Below are positions 27,618 to 36,205 of a stretch of DNA of 64,000 nt, piece by piece. The stretch is from NCBI RefSeq assembly GCF_001507435.1, contig NZ_LMWH01000139.1:73973-137972 (forward strand), given 5' to 3'. The notes beneath the pieces were generated by a model that was not told the origin of the DNA, searched no databases, and saw nothing but the letters and a program-made list of their open reading frames with translations. Made by a program: the position numbers and the translations under genes. The stretch's first letter is position 1, and every line of letters starts with the position of its first letter. This DNA is from Streptomyces sp. NRRL F-5122. GTDB lineage: Bacteria; Actinomycetota; Actinomycetes; Streptomycetales; Streptomycetaceae.

Positions 27618-27835
27618 CGCTCCGCACCCCGCTCCACTCCCGTGTACGGCCACGCCAGGCCCGTACGCCCTCGCGGCACCGAAGGCGCCGCACCCGCACG
27701 TATCCGACCGCCGTCCGATCGCATGCCCCTCACCTCTCCCTGCGCCTGCCCCTTCCGAACCTATGACCCCTGCCCGCCCCACCCGTCCACCGGACGCCAT
27801 AGAACTCTCCCATTCGGGTGAAATTCGGTCAGCCG

Positions 27836-28510
27836 ATGGACGACCCCCCGATCACCGTGGATAACGTGACGGCGCATTTCCCGCACCCTCCCCTGCCGAC
27901 CCCCTGTGACGCCCACGACGTCACGCCCGCCACTCGCCGAGGACCCACGCTGCCTGCGCACCGTCTCCCCGACCTCCCCGGCCCCACCGCCCTCCCGGCG
28001 CAGCACCGCATCGAGGCCCCCACGGGTATCGAGCGGTTCAACTCCACGCCCGCCGCGAACGCCCGGCGCGCGCTTCTCACCTGCTGCCGGAGCCCGCGCT
28101 GGGCCGACCGCGTCGCAGACCACCGCCCCTATCCGGACCTGGACTCCCTGCTCGCCGCCGCCGACGAGGCCGCCTACGACCTGACGCCCGCCGACCTGGC
28201 CGAGGCGCTGGCCGGGGAATCGCTCACCCTGCTCCCGGCCGGCGCGTACTCCGCCGCCCACACCGCCCTCAGTGCGGCCCACGCCGCCTACGAGAGCCGG
28301 TTCGGGCACGTGTTCGTCATCTGCCTGGACGACGTGGCCCCCGGCGAGGCGGCCGACCGTGTCCTGGCCGCCATCCGGTCACGATTGACGCACGATCCGG
28401 AGGAGGAGCGCCCCCTCGCCGCGGAGGAGCTGCGGCGTCTGACAAGAGGCAGGCTGATCCGCCTGGTCCGGCACTTCTCCGACACGCCCGTCGCGCAACG
28501 CGCCGGGTAG
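27836..28510 (+). CDS. OHCU-decarboxylase-like protein, probably altered active site
   Basis: A 224-residue protein whose residues ~65-215 resemble 2-oxo-4-hydroxy-4-carboxy-5-ureidoimidazoline decarboxylase of the urate pathway (GIERFNSTPAANARRALL, then DLTPADLAEALAGE, FGHVFVICLDD, and an Arg-rich end). In the true enzymes the segment after DLxxALxxH carries the conserved HPxxG; here it reads AGESLTLLPAG, with Glu replacing the histidine, so decarboxylase activity is doubtful. No other urate genes are near. A ~60-residue Pro-rich N-terminus precedes it. The ATG at 27836 is a best guess; a GTG at 27866 is possible. Confidence 0.65.
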   Translation: MDDPPITVDNVTAHFPHPPLPTPCDAHDVTPATRRGPTLPAHRLPDLPGPTALPAQHRIEAPTGIERFNSTPAANARRALLTCCRSPRWADRVADHRPYPDLDSLLAAADEAAYDLTPADLAEALAGESLTLLPAGAYSAAHTALSAAHAAYESRFGHVFVICLDDVAPGEAADRVLAAIRSRLTHDPEEERPLAAEELRRLTRGRLIRLVRHFSDTPVAQRAG

Positions 28511-28585
28511 AGGAGCGGAAGCCGCGTGCCCGCAGCCACCGCCCCCTTCTGTCTCGCTGGGGCCGCCAATAGCCCGTCCGTGCTC

Positions 28586-28604
28586 GTTTGATTGCCAGTT
28601 TGAT
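28586..28604 (+). promoter_or_regulatory. Direct repeat in the sdh promoter region
   Basis: GTTTGAT occurs twice, at 28586-28592 and 28598-28604, 12 bp apart and so on neighbouring helix faces. It lies ~140 bp upstream of sdhC in the 229-bp gap before the operon. A TACGAT at 28645-28650 could be a -10 box further down. The repeat may be a regulator site. Confidence 0.35.
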
Positions 28605-28739
28605 CACATCGGTAGGGCCGCCGTAAGCGTTCCGACCGCACGTCGCTACGATGCTGGGGGCCGGTGGACCGTACCCGGCCGGGCCCGACCGACACAGAAG
28701 CCGGCGCGGCCCTAGTCCCCGCTCCCGGAGGGTTCTTCC

Positions 28740-29120
28740 GTGCCGGCTGGAACGCTGTACCGCGGCCGGGAAGGAATGTGGTCCTGGGTGGCTCATCGAG
28801 TCACCGGCGTCCTCATCTTCTTCTTCCTGTTCGTACACGTGCTGGACACCGCACTCGTCCGTGTCTCCCCCGAGGCCTACGACAAGGTCGTGGCCACGTA
28901 CAAGACGCCGATCGTCGCCGTGCTGGAGTACGGCCTGGTCGCCGCCATCCTCTTCCACGCGCTGAACGGCCTTCGGGTCATCGCCGTCGACTTCTGGTCG
29001 CGGGGCCCGCGCTACCAGAAGCAGATGCTCTGGACCGTCGTCGGCGTCTGGGTCGTGCTGATGCTCGGGGCCATCTACCCCGTCCTCGGCCACGCCGCTC
29101 GTGAAGTGTTCGGGAGCTGA
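28740..29120 (+). CDS. sdhC: Succinate dehydrogenase cytochrome b556 subunit
   Basis: A 126-residue membrane anchor subunit of complex II. It starts PAGTLYRGREGMWSWVAHRV, typical of actinobacterial SdhC, and has three helices. A helix-2 region with conserved His (LFHALNGLRVIAVDF) and an earlier FVHVLDTALV offer the haem ligands. GTG at 28740 follows GGAGGG. First gene of the sdhCDAB operon, five bases before sdhD. Confidence 0.93.
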   Translation: MPAGTLYRGREGMWSWVAHRVTGVLIFFFLFVHVLDTALVRVSPEAYDKVVATYKTPIVAVLEYGLVAAILFHALNGLRVIAVDFWSRGPRYQKQMLWTVVGVWVVLMLGAIYPVLGHAAREVFGS

Positions 29121-29125
29121 CGCGC

Positions 29126-29608
29126 ATGTCCACGACTGAAACCACCGCCTCCGGCATCGGCCCCGTCGAGGGTGCCTCGCTGTACGACGTCGACAACCCG
29201 GCGCCGGTCATCGAGCCGCCGCGCAAGCGGACGAAGAAGACCCCGAAGTCGACCCGCGGCAACTTCGAGATGTACGGCTGGGTGTTCATGCGCCTGTCCG
29301 GCATCGTCCTGGTCGTCCTGGTCCTCGGGCACCTGCTGATCCAGCTGGTCCTCGACGGCGGCGTCTCCAAGATCGGCTTCGCCTTCGTGGCCGGCCGCTG
29401 GGCCTCCCCGTGGTGGCAGGTCTGGGACCTCGCCATGCTCTGGCTCGCCATGCTGCACGGCGCCAACGGTCTGCGTACCGTCATCAACGACTACGCGGAG
29501 CGGGCGAACACGCGGCTGTGGCTTAAGGGCCTGCTGTACACCGCCACGGTGTTCACCATCCTGCTGGGCACGCTGGTGATCTTCACCTTCGACCCGAACA
29601 TCCGCTAG
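29126..29608 (+). CDS. sdhD: Succinate dehydrogenase hydrophobic anchor subunit
   Basis: A 160-residue anchor with a ~50-residue hydrophilic N-terminus and three helices ([40 protein letters not shown] and a C-terminal one). With SdhC it binds haem and menaquinone and carries SdhAB on the inner face of the membrane. It sits between sdhC and sdhA, 19 bases before the latter. Confidence 0.93.
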   Translation: MSTTETTASGIGPVEGASLYDVDNPAPVIEPPRKRTKKTPKSTRGNFEMYGWVFMRLSGIVLVVLVLGHLLIQLVLDGGVSKIGFAFVAGRWASPWWQVWDLAMLWLAMLHGANGLRTVINDYAERANTRLWLKGLLYTATVFTILLGTLVIFTFDPNIR

Positions 29609-29627
29609 GCACGGGGCTGCGAGAAAT

Positions 29628-31382
29628 ATGAAGATCCACAAGTACGACACCGTCATCGTCGGCGCCGGCGGCGCCGGCATGCGCGCCGCCATCGAGGCCA
29701 CCAAGCGCAGCCGCACCGCCGTGCTGACGAAGCTCTACCCGACCCGCTCCCACACGGGCGCCGCGCAGGGCGGCATGGCCGCCGCGCTGGCCAACGTGGA
29801 GGAGGACAACTGGGAGTGGCACACCTTCGACACGGTCAAGGGCGGTGACTACCTGGTCGACCAGGACGCCGCCGAGATCCTGGCGAAGGAGGCCATCGAC
29901 TCGGTCCTCGACCTGGAGAAGATGGGCCTGCCGTTCAACCGGACGCCCGAGGGGAGGATCGACCAGCGCCGGTTCGGCGGTCACTCGCGCAACCACGGCG
30001 AGGCCCCGGTCCGCCGCTCCTGCTACGCGGCCGACCGCACCGGCCACATGATCCTCCAGACGCTCTACCAGAACTGCGTGAAGGAGGGCGTGGAGTTCTT
30101 CAACGAGTTCTACGTCCTCGACCAGCTGATCACCGAGGTCGACGGCGTCAAGAAGTCGGCCGGTGTGGTGGCCTACGAACTGGCGACCGGCGAGATCCAC
30201 ATCTTCCAGGCGAAGGCCGTGATCTACGCCTCCGGCGGCTGCGGCAAGTTCTTCAAGGTGACCTCGAACGCGCACACGCTGACCGGTGACGGCCAGGCCG
30301 CGGTCTACCGCCGGGGTCTGCCGCTGGAGGACATGGAGTTCTTCCAGTTCCACCCGACCGGCATCTGGCGCATGGGCATCCTCCTCACCGAGGGTGCGCG
30401 CGGCGAGGGCGGCATCCTTCGCAACAAGGACGGCGAGCGCTTCATGGAGAAGTACGCGCCGGTGATGAAGGACCTGGCGTCCCGTGACGTCGTGTCCCGC
30501 TCCATCTACACGGAGATCCGCGAGGGGCGGGGCTGCGGTCCCGAGGGCGACCACGTCTATCTGGACCTCACCCACCTGCCGCCGGAGCAGCTGGACGCCA
30601 AGCTGCCGGACATCACCGAGTTCGCCCGCACCTACCTCGGCATCGAGCCGTACACGGACCCGATCCCGATCCAGCCGACCGCGCACTACGCCATGGGCGG
30701 CATCCCGACGAACGTCGAGGGTGAGGTCCTCACGGACAACACCACGGTGGTCCCGGGCCTGTACGCGGCCGGCGAGGTCGCCTGTGTGTCCGTCCACGGC
30801 GCGAACCGCCTCGGCACCAACTCGCTGCTGGACATCAACGTCTTCGGGCGCCGGGCGGGTATCGCCGCGGCGGACTACTCGCAGAAGGCGGACTTCGTCG
30901 AACTGCCGGAGAACCCCGCCGAACTGGTGGTCTCCCGGATCGAGAACCTGCGCTCCTCCACGGGCAGCGAGCGCGTGGCCGACCTGCGCCGCGAGCTGCA
31001 GGAGACCATGGACGCGAACGTCATGGTGTTCCGCACCGAGCAGACGATCAAGACGGCCGTCGAGAAGATCGCCGAACTCCGGGAGCGCTACAAGAACGTG
31101 GCGATCCAGGACAAGGGCAAGCGGTTCAACACGGACCTGCTGGAGGCCATCGAGCTGGGCAACCTGCTGGACCTGGCCGAGGTCATGGCGGTGTCCGCCC
31201 TCGCCCGCAAGGAGTCCCGCGGCGGCCACTACCGCGAGGACTACCCGAACCGCGACGACGTCAACTTCATGCGCCACACCATGGCGTACCGCGAGGTGGG
31301 CGACGACGGCACCGAGTCCATCCGTCTCGACTACAAGCCGGTCGTCCAGACCCGCTACCAGCCCATGGAGCGTAAGTACTGA
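29628..31382 (+). CDS. sdhA: Succinate dehydrogenase flavoprotein subunit
   Basis: A 584-residue catalytic subunit that oxidises succinate to fumarate in the TCA cycle. [20 protein letters not shown] binds [14 protein letters not shown] contains His42, the residue that links FAD covalently. [10 protein letters not shown] and [13 protein letters not shown] are active-site and FAD-pocket motifs. The length is normal. Its TGA overlaps the ATG of sdhB. Confidence 0.97.
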   Translation: MKIHKYDTVIVGAGGAGMRAAIEATKRSRTAVLTKLYPTRSHTGAAQGGMAAALANVEEDNWEWHTFDTVKGGDYLVDQDAAEILAKEAIDSVLDLEKMGLPFNRTPEGRIDQRRFGGHSRNHGEAPVRRSCYAADRTGHMILQTLYQNCVKEGVEFFNEFYVLDQLITEVDGVKKSAGVVAYELATGEIHIFQAKAVIYASGGCGKFFKVTSNAHTLTGDGQAAVYRRGLPLEDMEFFQFHPTGIWRMGILLTEGARGEGGILRNKDGERFMEKYAPVMKDLASRDVVSRSIYTEIREGRGCGPEGDHVYLDLTHLPPEQLDAKLPDITEFARTYLGIEPYTDPIPIQPTAHYAMGGIPTNVEGEVLTDNTTVVPGLYAAGEVACVSVHGANRLGTNSLLDINVFGRRAGIAAADYSQKADFVELPENPAELVVSRIENLRSSTGSERVADLRRELQETMDANVMVFRTEQTIKTAVEKIAELRERYKNVAIQDKGKRFNTDLLEAIELGNLLDLAEVMAVSALARKESRGGHYREDYPNRDDVNFMRHTMAYREVGDDGTESIRLDYKPVVQTRYQPMERKY

Positions 31383-32143
31383 TGGCAACCCCCGTTCTGG
31401 ACAAGGTGGAGGCGGAGTCCGCCGCCTCCCCCTACATCACCGTCACCTTCCGGGTCCGCCGCTTCAACCCGGAGGTCTCGGCCGAGGCGACCTGGGAAGA
31501 CTTCCAGCTGGAGATCGACCCGAAGGAGCGCGTGCTCGACGGCCTCCACAAGATCAAGTGGGACATCGACGGCACCCTCACCTTCCGCCGCTCCTGCGCC
31601 CACGGCATCTGCGGCTCGGACGCCATGCGGATCAACGGCAAGAACCGCCTTGCCTGCAAGACGCTGATCAAGGACATCAACCCCGAGAAGCCGATCACGG
31701 TCGAGCCCATCAAGGGCCTGACGGTCCTGAAGGACCTGGTCGTCGACATGGAGCCGTTCTTCCAGGCCTACCGTGACGTGATGCCCTTCCTCGTCACGAA
31801 GGACACGAACGAGCCGACGCGCGAGCGCCTGCAGTCCGCCGAGGACCGTGCACGCTTCGACGACACGACGAAGTGCATCCTGTGCGCCGCCTGCACCTCG
31901 TCGTGCCCGGTGTTCTGGAACGACGGCCAGTACTTCGGCCCGGCCGCCATCGTCAACGCGCACCGCTTCATCTTCGACTCGCGTGACGAGGCCGGCGAGC
32001 AGCGCCTGGAGATCCTGAACGACAAGGACGGCGTGTGGCGCTGCCGCACGACGTTCAACTGCACGGACGCCTGCCCGCGCGGCATCGAGGTGACGAAGGC
32101 GATCCAGGAGGTGAAGCGAGCGCTGATCACGCGCCGCTTCTGA
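31382..32143 (+). CDS. sdhB: Succinate dehydrogenase iron-sulfur subunit
   Basis: A 253-residue subunit passing electrons from FAD to quinone. The [2Fe-2S] ligands are Cys72, Cys77, Asp80 (Asp replaces Cys, as in E. coli) and Cys92. The [4Fe-4S] and [3Fe-4S] clusters use CILCAACTSSCP (165-176) and CRTTFNCTDACP (221-232). The gene starts within the sdhA stop codon and is followed by a terminator. Confidence 0.97.
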   Translation: MATPVLDKVEAESAASPYITVTFRVRRFNPEVSAEATWEDFQLEIDPKERVLDGLHKIKWDIDGTLTFRRSCAHGICGSDAMRINGKNRLACKTLIKDINPEKPITVEPIKGLTVLKDLVVDMEPFFQAYRDVMPFLVTKDTNEPTRERLQSAEDRARFDDTTKCILCAACTSSCPVFWNDGQYFGPAAIVNAHRFIFDSRDEAGEQRLEILNDKDGVWRCRTTFNCTDACPRGIEVTKAIQEVKRALITRRF

Positions 32144-32160
32144 TCCTCCGGATCCCGTAC

Positions 32161-32198
32161 GAGGGCCCTGTTTCCGCAACTTCGGAAACAGGGCTCTC
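32161..32198 (+). terminator. sdh operon terminator
   Basis: GAGGGCCCTGTTTCCG pairs with CGGAAACAGGGCTCTC (one mismatch) around a 6-base loop, 17 bp beyond the sdhB stop, followed by GTGTGTTT. Confidence 0.88.
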
Positions 32199-32289
32199 GT
32201 GTGTTTCTGGCCTGTTTGCACCTCTACTGAATAAGCAGCTCCGTCTGTCACACTCCGACCCCGATGCCCAGTAGGTAGGGGGACGGTTC

Positions 32290-32871
32290 GTGGAGCAGAG
32301 CAAGGAACCGTACATAGGGCCGAGGGCCCCGCACTTCCTCGGCTATCCGGAAGCGTCCGCAACAGCGCAGACGGTGGCCGCGCCCCTGCTCGCGGGCGCG
32401 TCCCTGTCTCTGATCGGCGTGATCATCGTTGACGGCGGCGATTTCCGGTGGCCCGGCGTGACGCTGCTTCTTGTCGTCACGTCGGCCATTGCATTGATCG
32501 CGACCATGCAAATCGGCGCCGATGCCCGCAAGTACCTGTACAACCGGCAGACGGTCGAAGCCTGGTACGCACCGGAGGACCTGGAGCGCAACAGCGAACT
32601 CCTGGAGCGGCGGAGCGCCCACTTCATCCAGTGGCAGGTGCGCAACCGCCGTGCCGTCATCACCTTCAACACCGGCACGATGCTGCTGATCTTCTCCGTG
32701 GCCACGGCACTTGTTCCACCTCACGACGAGCAGGCCGCATGGCGCTGGGCAGCTGCGGGCCTGGCTCTGGCCGGCGCTCTCGTCGAGGCCTGGTGGATCC
32801 ACCACCTCTTCCACGAAGACCCGGGGGGACCTCCGCAGAAACCCAAGTCGCTGAACGGAGGAGACGGCTGA
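32290..32871 (+). CDS. Membrane protein of unknown function
   Basis: A 193-residue protein with two adjacent helices near the N-terminus (AAPLLAGASLSLIGVIIV and LLLVVTSAIALIATM). A ~70-residue hydrophilic middle follows (ADARKYLYNRQTVEAWYAPE), then two more helices before a short Pro/Gly tail. No family recognised. GTG at 32290 has AGGGGGA upstream. CTGTCACAC at 32244-32252 is similar to the motif at 23867. The stop overlaps the next start (TGATG), so the two are co-translated. Composition is slightly less extreme in GC than the neighbours, which could mean a later arrival. Confidence 0.7.
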   Translation: MEQSKEPYIGPRAPHFLGYPEASATAQTVAAPLLAGASLSLIGVIIVDGGDFRWPGVTLLLVVTSAIALIATMQIGADARKYLYNRQTVEAWYAPEDLERNSELLERRSAHFIQWQVRNRRAVITFNTGTMLLIFSVATALVPPHDEQAAWRWAAAGLALAGALVEAWWIHHLFHEDPGGPPQKPKSLNGGDG

Positions 32872-33164
32872 TGCTGTACGACGTGACACTGCCGGGCAAC
32901 GGGGTGGACCTGCACCAGTGCCCCTCATGCGTCCGGCCGTTCCGGGGCCACTACACACGCGATCAGGTGGACGACTGGGAGAGGGCACTCGAGCAGGGGG
33001 AATCCCTCGCCCGGGCCCACCTCGAGCAGTCCGGCGCCTTTGAGGTGCTGCATACGGCCACGTGCCCGTTGAGGTGTCTGCCACCGGCGGTTCTCGCGCT
33101 CTGCCCGGAGAGCGAACTCCGCGCCCAGTACCACAAGGGCCGAGCCGTACTCGGGGACTGCTAG
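32871..33164 (+). CDS. Small cysteine-containing hypothetical protein
   Basis: A 97-residue protein with LHQCPSCVRPF near residue 15 and TATCPLRCLPPAVLALC near residue 65. Five or six cysteines in two clusters suggest metal binding or a disulfide fold, but no known family is evident. The ATG at 32871 has GGAGGAG seven bases upstream and overlaps the stop of the membrane protein. Its own stop overlaps that of the opposing gene by four bases. Confidence 0.65.
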   Translation: MLYDVTLPGNGVDLHQCPSCVRPFRGHYTRDQVDDWERALEQGESLARAHLEQSGAFEVLHTATCPLRCLPPAVLALCPESELRAQYHKGRAVLGDC

Positions 33165-34102
33165 GGCCGCGGCGGGCCGTCGCGGTCGTCGGCCGATGGA
33201 CCATGTCGTCGGGTGCGGCCACGCGCCGCCGCGTGGTCATACGGCGTGCCCTGACGCCGAATGCCGGCCAACTGGTCCGAGAGTTCCGAAAACATCGCCT
33301 CTTCGCTCGTACGGTCCGAAGGCAGTGGGTGGTGCAGCGCGTCGAGGAGATCGAAGCGGTGCAGGTCGTACACCACGTGCATCAGGCCCGAGTAGGCCTG
33401 CGCCGCCGTCACCGCACCCTTGTAGGCCAACGCCGCGAGCACCAGGCCGGCACCGCACAGCCACCAGGCTGACGGCTCGTCGTGGAGGGCCGCGCATCCG
33501 GCGCCGGTGAGCAGCAGGAAGGACCAGCAGAGGTTCACCGCGGTGTCGAGTGCGTCACGAGTGGAACGGAGCACCTCGGCCATACGGTCGGACACCTGGA
33601 GGTAGATCCGCGGCCACGAGGTCAGCGTCGTCAGTCCGTAGCGTTCTCCGGCGCTCAACTCCCCGGCCCGCAGGGCGTTGCCCAGTGCCGTGGGCAGCAG
33701 AAGATCGGCCGGCGGGTGGGCGGCGAGGCGACGGCGCGCATCGGCCCGCACACGCCGCGCCCGGTCCCCGCCCGTCGCCGCCTCGGCCCGTCGCCGCAGC
33801 GCCTGCCACCGTTTGCGCTGAACCCGGGCCAGCATCCCGGCCAGTGCGGCCGTGAGCGGCCAGCGGTCCCAGTAGCCCTCGAGCACGCGTACCGCACGGA
33901 CCTGGAACGGTTGCAGCAACAGGGTGAGAACTGCTGCGCAGACGGCGACCGTCGCGATCGCTCCGAGCAGCGCCGTCGGCCGCTGCGGCCATACGGCACT
34001 CCAGTCGCTGCGTCCCGAGAAACTCCCTGCCCGTACGAGCGCGAGCACCCCGGCGACGAACAGCGCACACGGCGCGAAGTGCACCGACAGCACCCGTCGC
34101 AC
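33161..34102 (-). CDS. Membrane protein of unknown function
   Basis: A 313-residue protein with N-terminal helices (FAPCALFVAGVLALVRA and LLGAIATVAVCAAVLTLLL) and an Arg-rich cytoplasmic section. A second hydrophobic region follows (LCWSFLLLTGAGCAAL and WWLCGAGLVLAALAY). The tail is hydrophilic (HRFDLLDALHHPLPSDRTSE). The layout, two helices, soluble middle, two helices, mirrors the protein at 32290. The GTG at 34102 follows GGGGAGGG. It ends tail to tail with the Cys-rich gene, sharing CTAG. Confidence 0.68.
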   Translation of the reverse strand: MRRVLSVHFAPCALFVAGVLALVRAGSFSGRSDWSAVWPQRPTALLGAIATVAVCAAVLTLLLQPFQVRAVRVLEGYWDRWPLTAALAGMLARVQRKRWQALRRRAEAATGGDRARRVRADARRRLAAHPPADLLLPTALGNALRAGELSAGERYGLTTLTSWPRIYLQVSDRMAEVLRSTRDALDTAVNLCWSFLLLTGAGCAALHDEPSAWWLCGAGLVLAALAYKGAVTAAQAYSGLMHVVYDLHRFDLLDALHHPLPSDRTSEEAMFSELSDQLAGIRRQGTPYDHAAARGRTRRHGPSADDRDGPPRP

Positions 34103-34259
34103 GAAGCCCCGCCCTCCCCATACGCCCCTCGGCGCCCCTCAGCATCGGCGCTCGGGGATCACGGCCCATGGGCAGGGCGTGGGAGGGACCCATCGCGGCG
34201 GAGACGTGACGTCACTTCACGTGGCGGAGGGACCGTGGGGCACACCTCCCCCGATTGAG

Positions 34260-34288
34260 TTGAACACGTTCAAAAACAGGTCTACAGT
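34260..34288 (+). promoter_or_regulatory. Promoter with TetR operator over the -35 box
   Basis: TTGAAC (34260-34265) and TACAGT (34283-34288) are 17 bp apart, a good housekeeping promoter. TTGAACACGTTCAA (34260-34273) is an inverted repeat covering the -35 box. Its twin lies at 34306. The likely repressor is the TetR protein encoded at 35241. Confidence 0.75.
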
Positions 34289-34305
34289 CAACACCGTCAG
34301 CGTTT

Positions 34306-34319
34306 TTGAACGCGTTCAA
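34306..34319 (+). promoter_or_regulatory. Second TetR operator, in the leader
   Basis: TTGAACGCGTTCAA is a perfect palindrome, 46 bp centre to centre from the first operator, just upstream of the G-rich ribosome site of the gene at 34333. Confidence 0.75.
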
Positions 34320-34332
34320 GAAGGGTGGGGAC

Positions 34333-34740
34333 ATGGACCTCACGGTCATCGCCTACGTCATCTATCTGCTGATCAGCGTCGCCCTGACGGTCTGGGTGGC
34401 GCGCACCCTCAGCCGCAACGGGCGGGTCTTCCTCGAGGACGTGCTGCACGGGAACGAGAAGCTCGCCGACGCCGTCAACCACCTCCTCGTGGTCGGCTTC
34501 TACCTCGTCAACCTCGGCTTCGTGGCGCTGTATCTGAACGGCCACGGCACCGTCGAGGACGCGCGCGGCATCTTCGAGGCACTGTCGACCAAGCTCGGCG
34601 TGGTGCTGCTGGTGCTCGGTGCGATGCACCTGGGCAACGTGTACGTGCTCAACAGGATCCGGCGGCGCGGTGCGATGGAGCGGGAGCAGGTCCCGCCCGT
34701 CGGGCCGCAGGGCTGGGTCACGCCTTCGACGGGGGCCTGA
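34333..34740 (+). CDS. Small integral membrane protein
   Basis: A 135-residue protein with a helix at the N-terminus (TVIAYVIYLLISVALTVWV), then an amphipathic section and two more helices (LLVVGFYLVNLGFVALYL, LGVVLLVLGAMHLGNVYVL), and a hydrophilic tail. Function unknown. ATG at 34333 follows GGGTGGGG. It is the first gene of the unit that ends with the TetR gene, and lies three bases before the DCC protein. Confidence 0.78.
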   Translation: MDLTVIAYVIYLLISVALTVWVARTLSRNGRVFLEDVLHGNEKLADAVNHLLVVGFYLVNLGFVALYLNGHGTVEDARGIFEALSTKLGVVLLVLGAMHLGNVYVLNRIRRRGAMEREQVPPVGPQGWVTPSTGA

Positions 34741-34743
34741 GCC

Positions 34744-35229
34744 GTGCCGGCCCCGGAGGTCCGGGACGCCGCGCGCGTCCCGGTCCACGGGCTCACCGTC
34801 CTGTACGACGCCGAGTGCTCCCTGTGCACCTTCCTGCGCGACTGGCTGGTACGGCAGCCCCAGCTCGTACCGCTTGACCTGGTTCCGGCCGGCTCGCAGG
34901 AGGCGCGCCTGCGCTTTCCCGGACTCGACCACCGCGCCACCCTCGACGAGATCACCGTCGTCGGCGACGCAGGCCAGCTCTACCGCGGACCCGGCGCCTG
35001 GGTCGTGACGCTGTGGGCGCTGCGCGGCCACCGTGCCCTCGCCCACCGGCTCAGCACGCCGACGGGGGCCAGGCTCGCCAGGGGCGCGGTGCTGGCGGCC
35101 GCCAAGTGGCGCGGGGCGCAGTGGGGCGGGCGCGCCTACCGGCAGGGGGACGGCTGGAGCTACGACCCGGCACGGGGGTGGACCTACACGGGGCCCGGGT
35201 GCGGCGGCGGCGCCTGCGCCACTCGTTAG
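34744..35229 (+). CDS. DCC-family thiol-disulfide oxidoreductase-like protein (DUF393)
   Basis: A 161-residue protein. LTVLYDAECSLCTFLRDWL near residue 17 holds the DxxCxxC pattern of the DUF393/DCC family, whose members have a thioredoxin-like fold. The partner or substrate is unknown. The C-terminus (GGRAYRQGDGWSYDPARGW) extends beyond the usual domain and ends in Cys/Gly. GTG at 34744 is three bases after the previous stop. Confidence 0.82.
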   Translation: MPAPEVRDAARVPVHGLTVLYDAECSLCTFLRDWLVRQPQLVPLDLVPAGSQEARLRFPGLDHRATLDEITVVGDAGQLYRGPGAWVVTLWALRGHRALAHRLSTPTGARLARGAVLAAAKWRGAQWGGRAYRQGDGWSYDPARGWTYTGPGCGGGACATR

Positions 35230-35240
35230 GCTCTCTGTTC

Positions 35241-35981
35241 GTGCCCTCGAAGAACGACCGAGCCGACGAGGCCGGTACGCCCACCAAGTCGGAGCAGACC
35301 CGTGCGCTCATCCTGGAGACGGCGATGCGCCTGTTCCAGGAGCGCGGCTACGACAAGACGACGATGCGGGCGATCGCCAAGGAGGCCGGCGTCTCCGTGG
35401 GGAACGCCTACTACTACTTCGAGGGCAAGGAACATCTGATCCAGGGCTTCTACGACCGGATCGCCGCCGAGCACCGGCTGGCGGTCCGGGAGGTCCTGGA
35501 GCGGGAGACCGGTCTCGAGGCACGGCTGGCGGGGGTCCTGGAGGCGTGGCTGGACATCGCCACGCCCTACCACGAGTTCGCGGTGCAGTTCTTCAAGAAC
35601 GCCGCCGACCCGGACAGTCCGCTCAGCCCCTTCTCCCCCGAGTCGGAGCACGCGCGCCAGGAGGCCATCGCCGTCCACAAGGAGGTGCTGGCCGGCGCGA
35701 AGACCAAGGTCTCCGCCGATCTGCGGGACGTCCTGCCCGAGTTGATGTGGCTCTCCCAGATGGGGCTCGTGCTGTACTGGATCTTCGACAGGACCGAGGG
35801 CCGCGAGCGCAGCTACCGGCTGGCCGAACGCGGCGCCCGCCTCACCGCACGGGGTGTCGCCCTGGCCCGCTTCCGAGTGCTGCGGCCCCTTGTCCTCGAG
35901 GTGCACGAACTGTTCACGGACTTCCTGCCGGGCATGACGAAGATGCTGCCGGACCCCGGGAGCAGGCAGCGGGCCGAGTGA
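35241..35981 (+). CDS. TetR-family regulator, probable autorepressor of this unit
   Basis: A 246-residue regulator. Residues ~18-60 carry the HTH: ETAMRLFQERGYDKTTMRA, IAKEAGVSVGNAYYYF. The ligand domain contains EFAVQFFKNAADP. It ends the three-gene unit behind two operators TTGAAC-N2-GTTCAA, so autoregulation is likely. The GTG at 35241 is chosen because the preceding bases belong to the DCC gene end. The ligand is unknown. Confidence 0.85.
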   Translation: MPSKNDRADEAGTPTKSEQTRALILETAMRLFQERGYDKTTMRAIAKEAGVSVGNAYYYFEGKEHLIQGFYDRIAAEHRLAVREVLERETGLEARLAGVLEAWLDIATPYHEFAVQFFKNAADPDSPLSPFSPESEHARQEAIAVHKEVLAGAKTKVSADLRDVLPELMWLSQMGLVLYWIFDRTEGRERSYRLAERGARLTARGVALARFRVLRPLVLEVHELFTDFLPGMTKMLPDPGSRQRAE

Positions 35982-36205
35982 CGACCACCGCCTGAACACC
36001 ACCGGACCCGAAGACCGTGGTCGCCCCCTGCGCCGAGGCACGGATACCGGTGTGCGACGTCCGGGCCGCGGGCACCGGCGCCTTCACCTACGGAGCGATC
36101 CGGCCGGGGACATGTGCGGGAACCACCGCGTCCATGCCCTCGGCGGGATCGTCACGCCGCCCCCCACGATCGGTGCCGGGATCGGCCTCGATGCGGGCGC
36201 GAGCC

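Noticed and set aside
35982..36205. Small open frames between the TetR and MMPL genes.
   Set aside because: No ribosome site, no recognised motif, and irregular codon use; treated as a convergent spacer.
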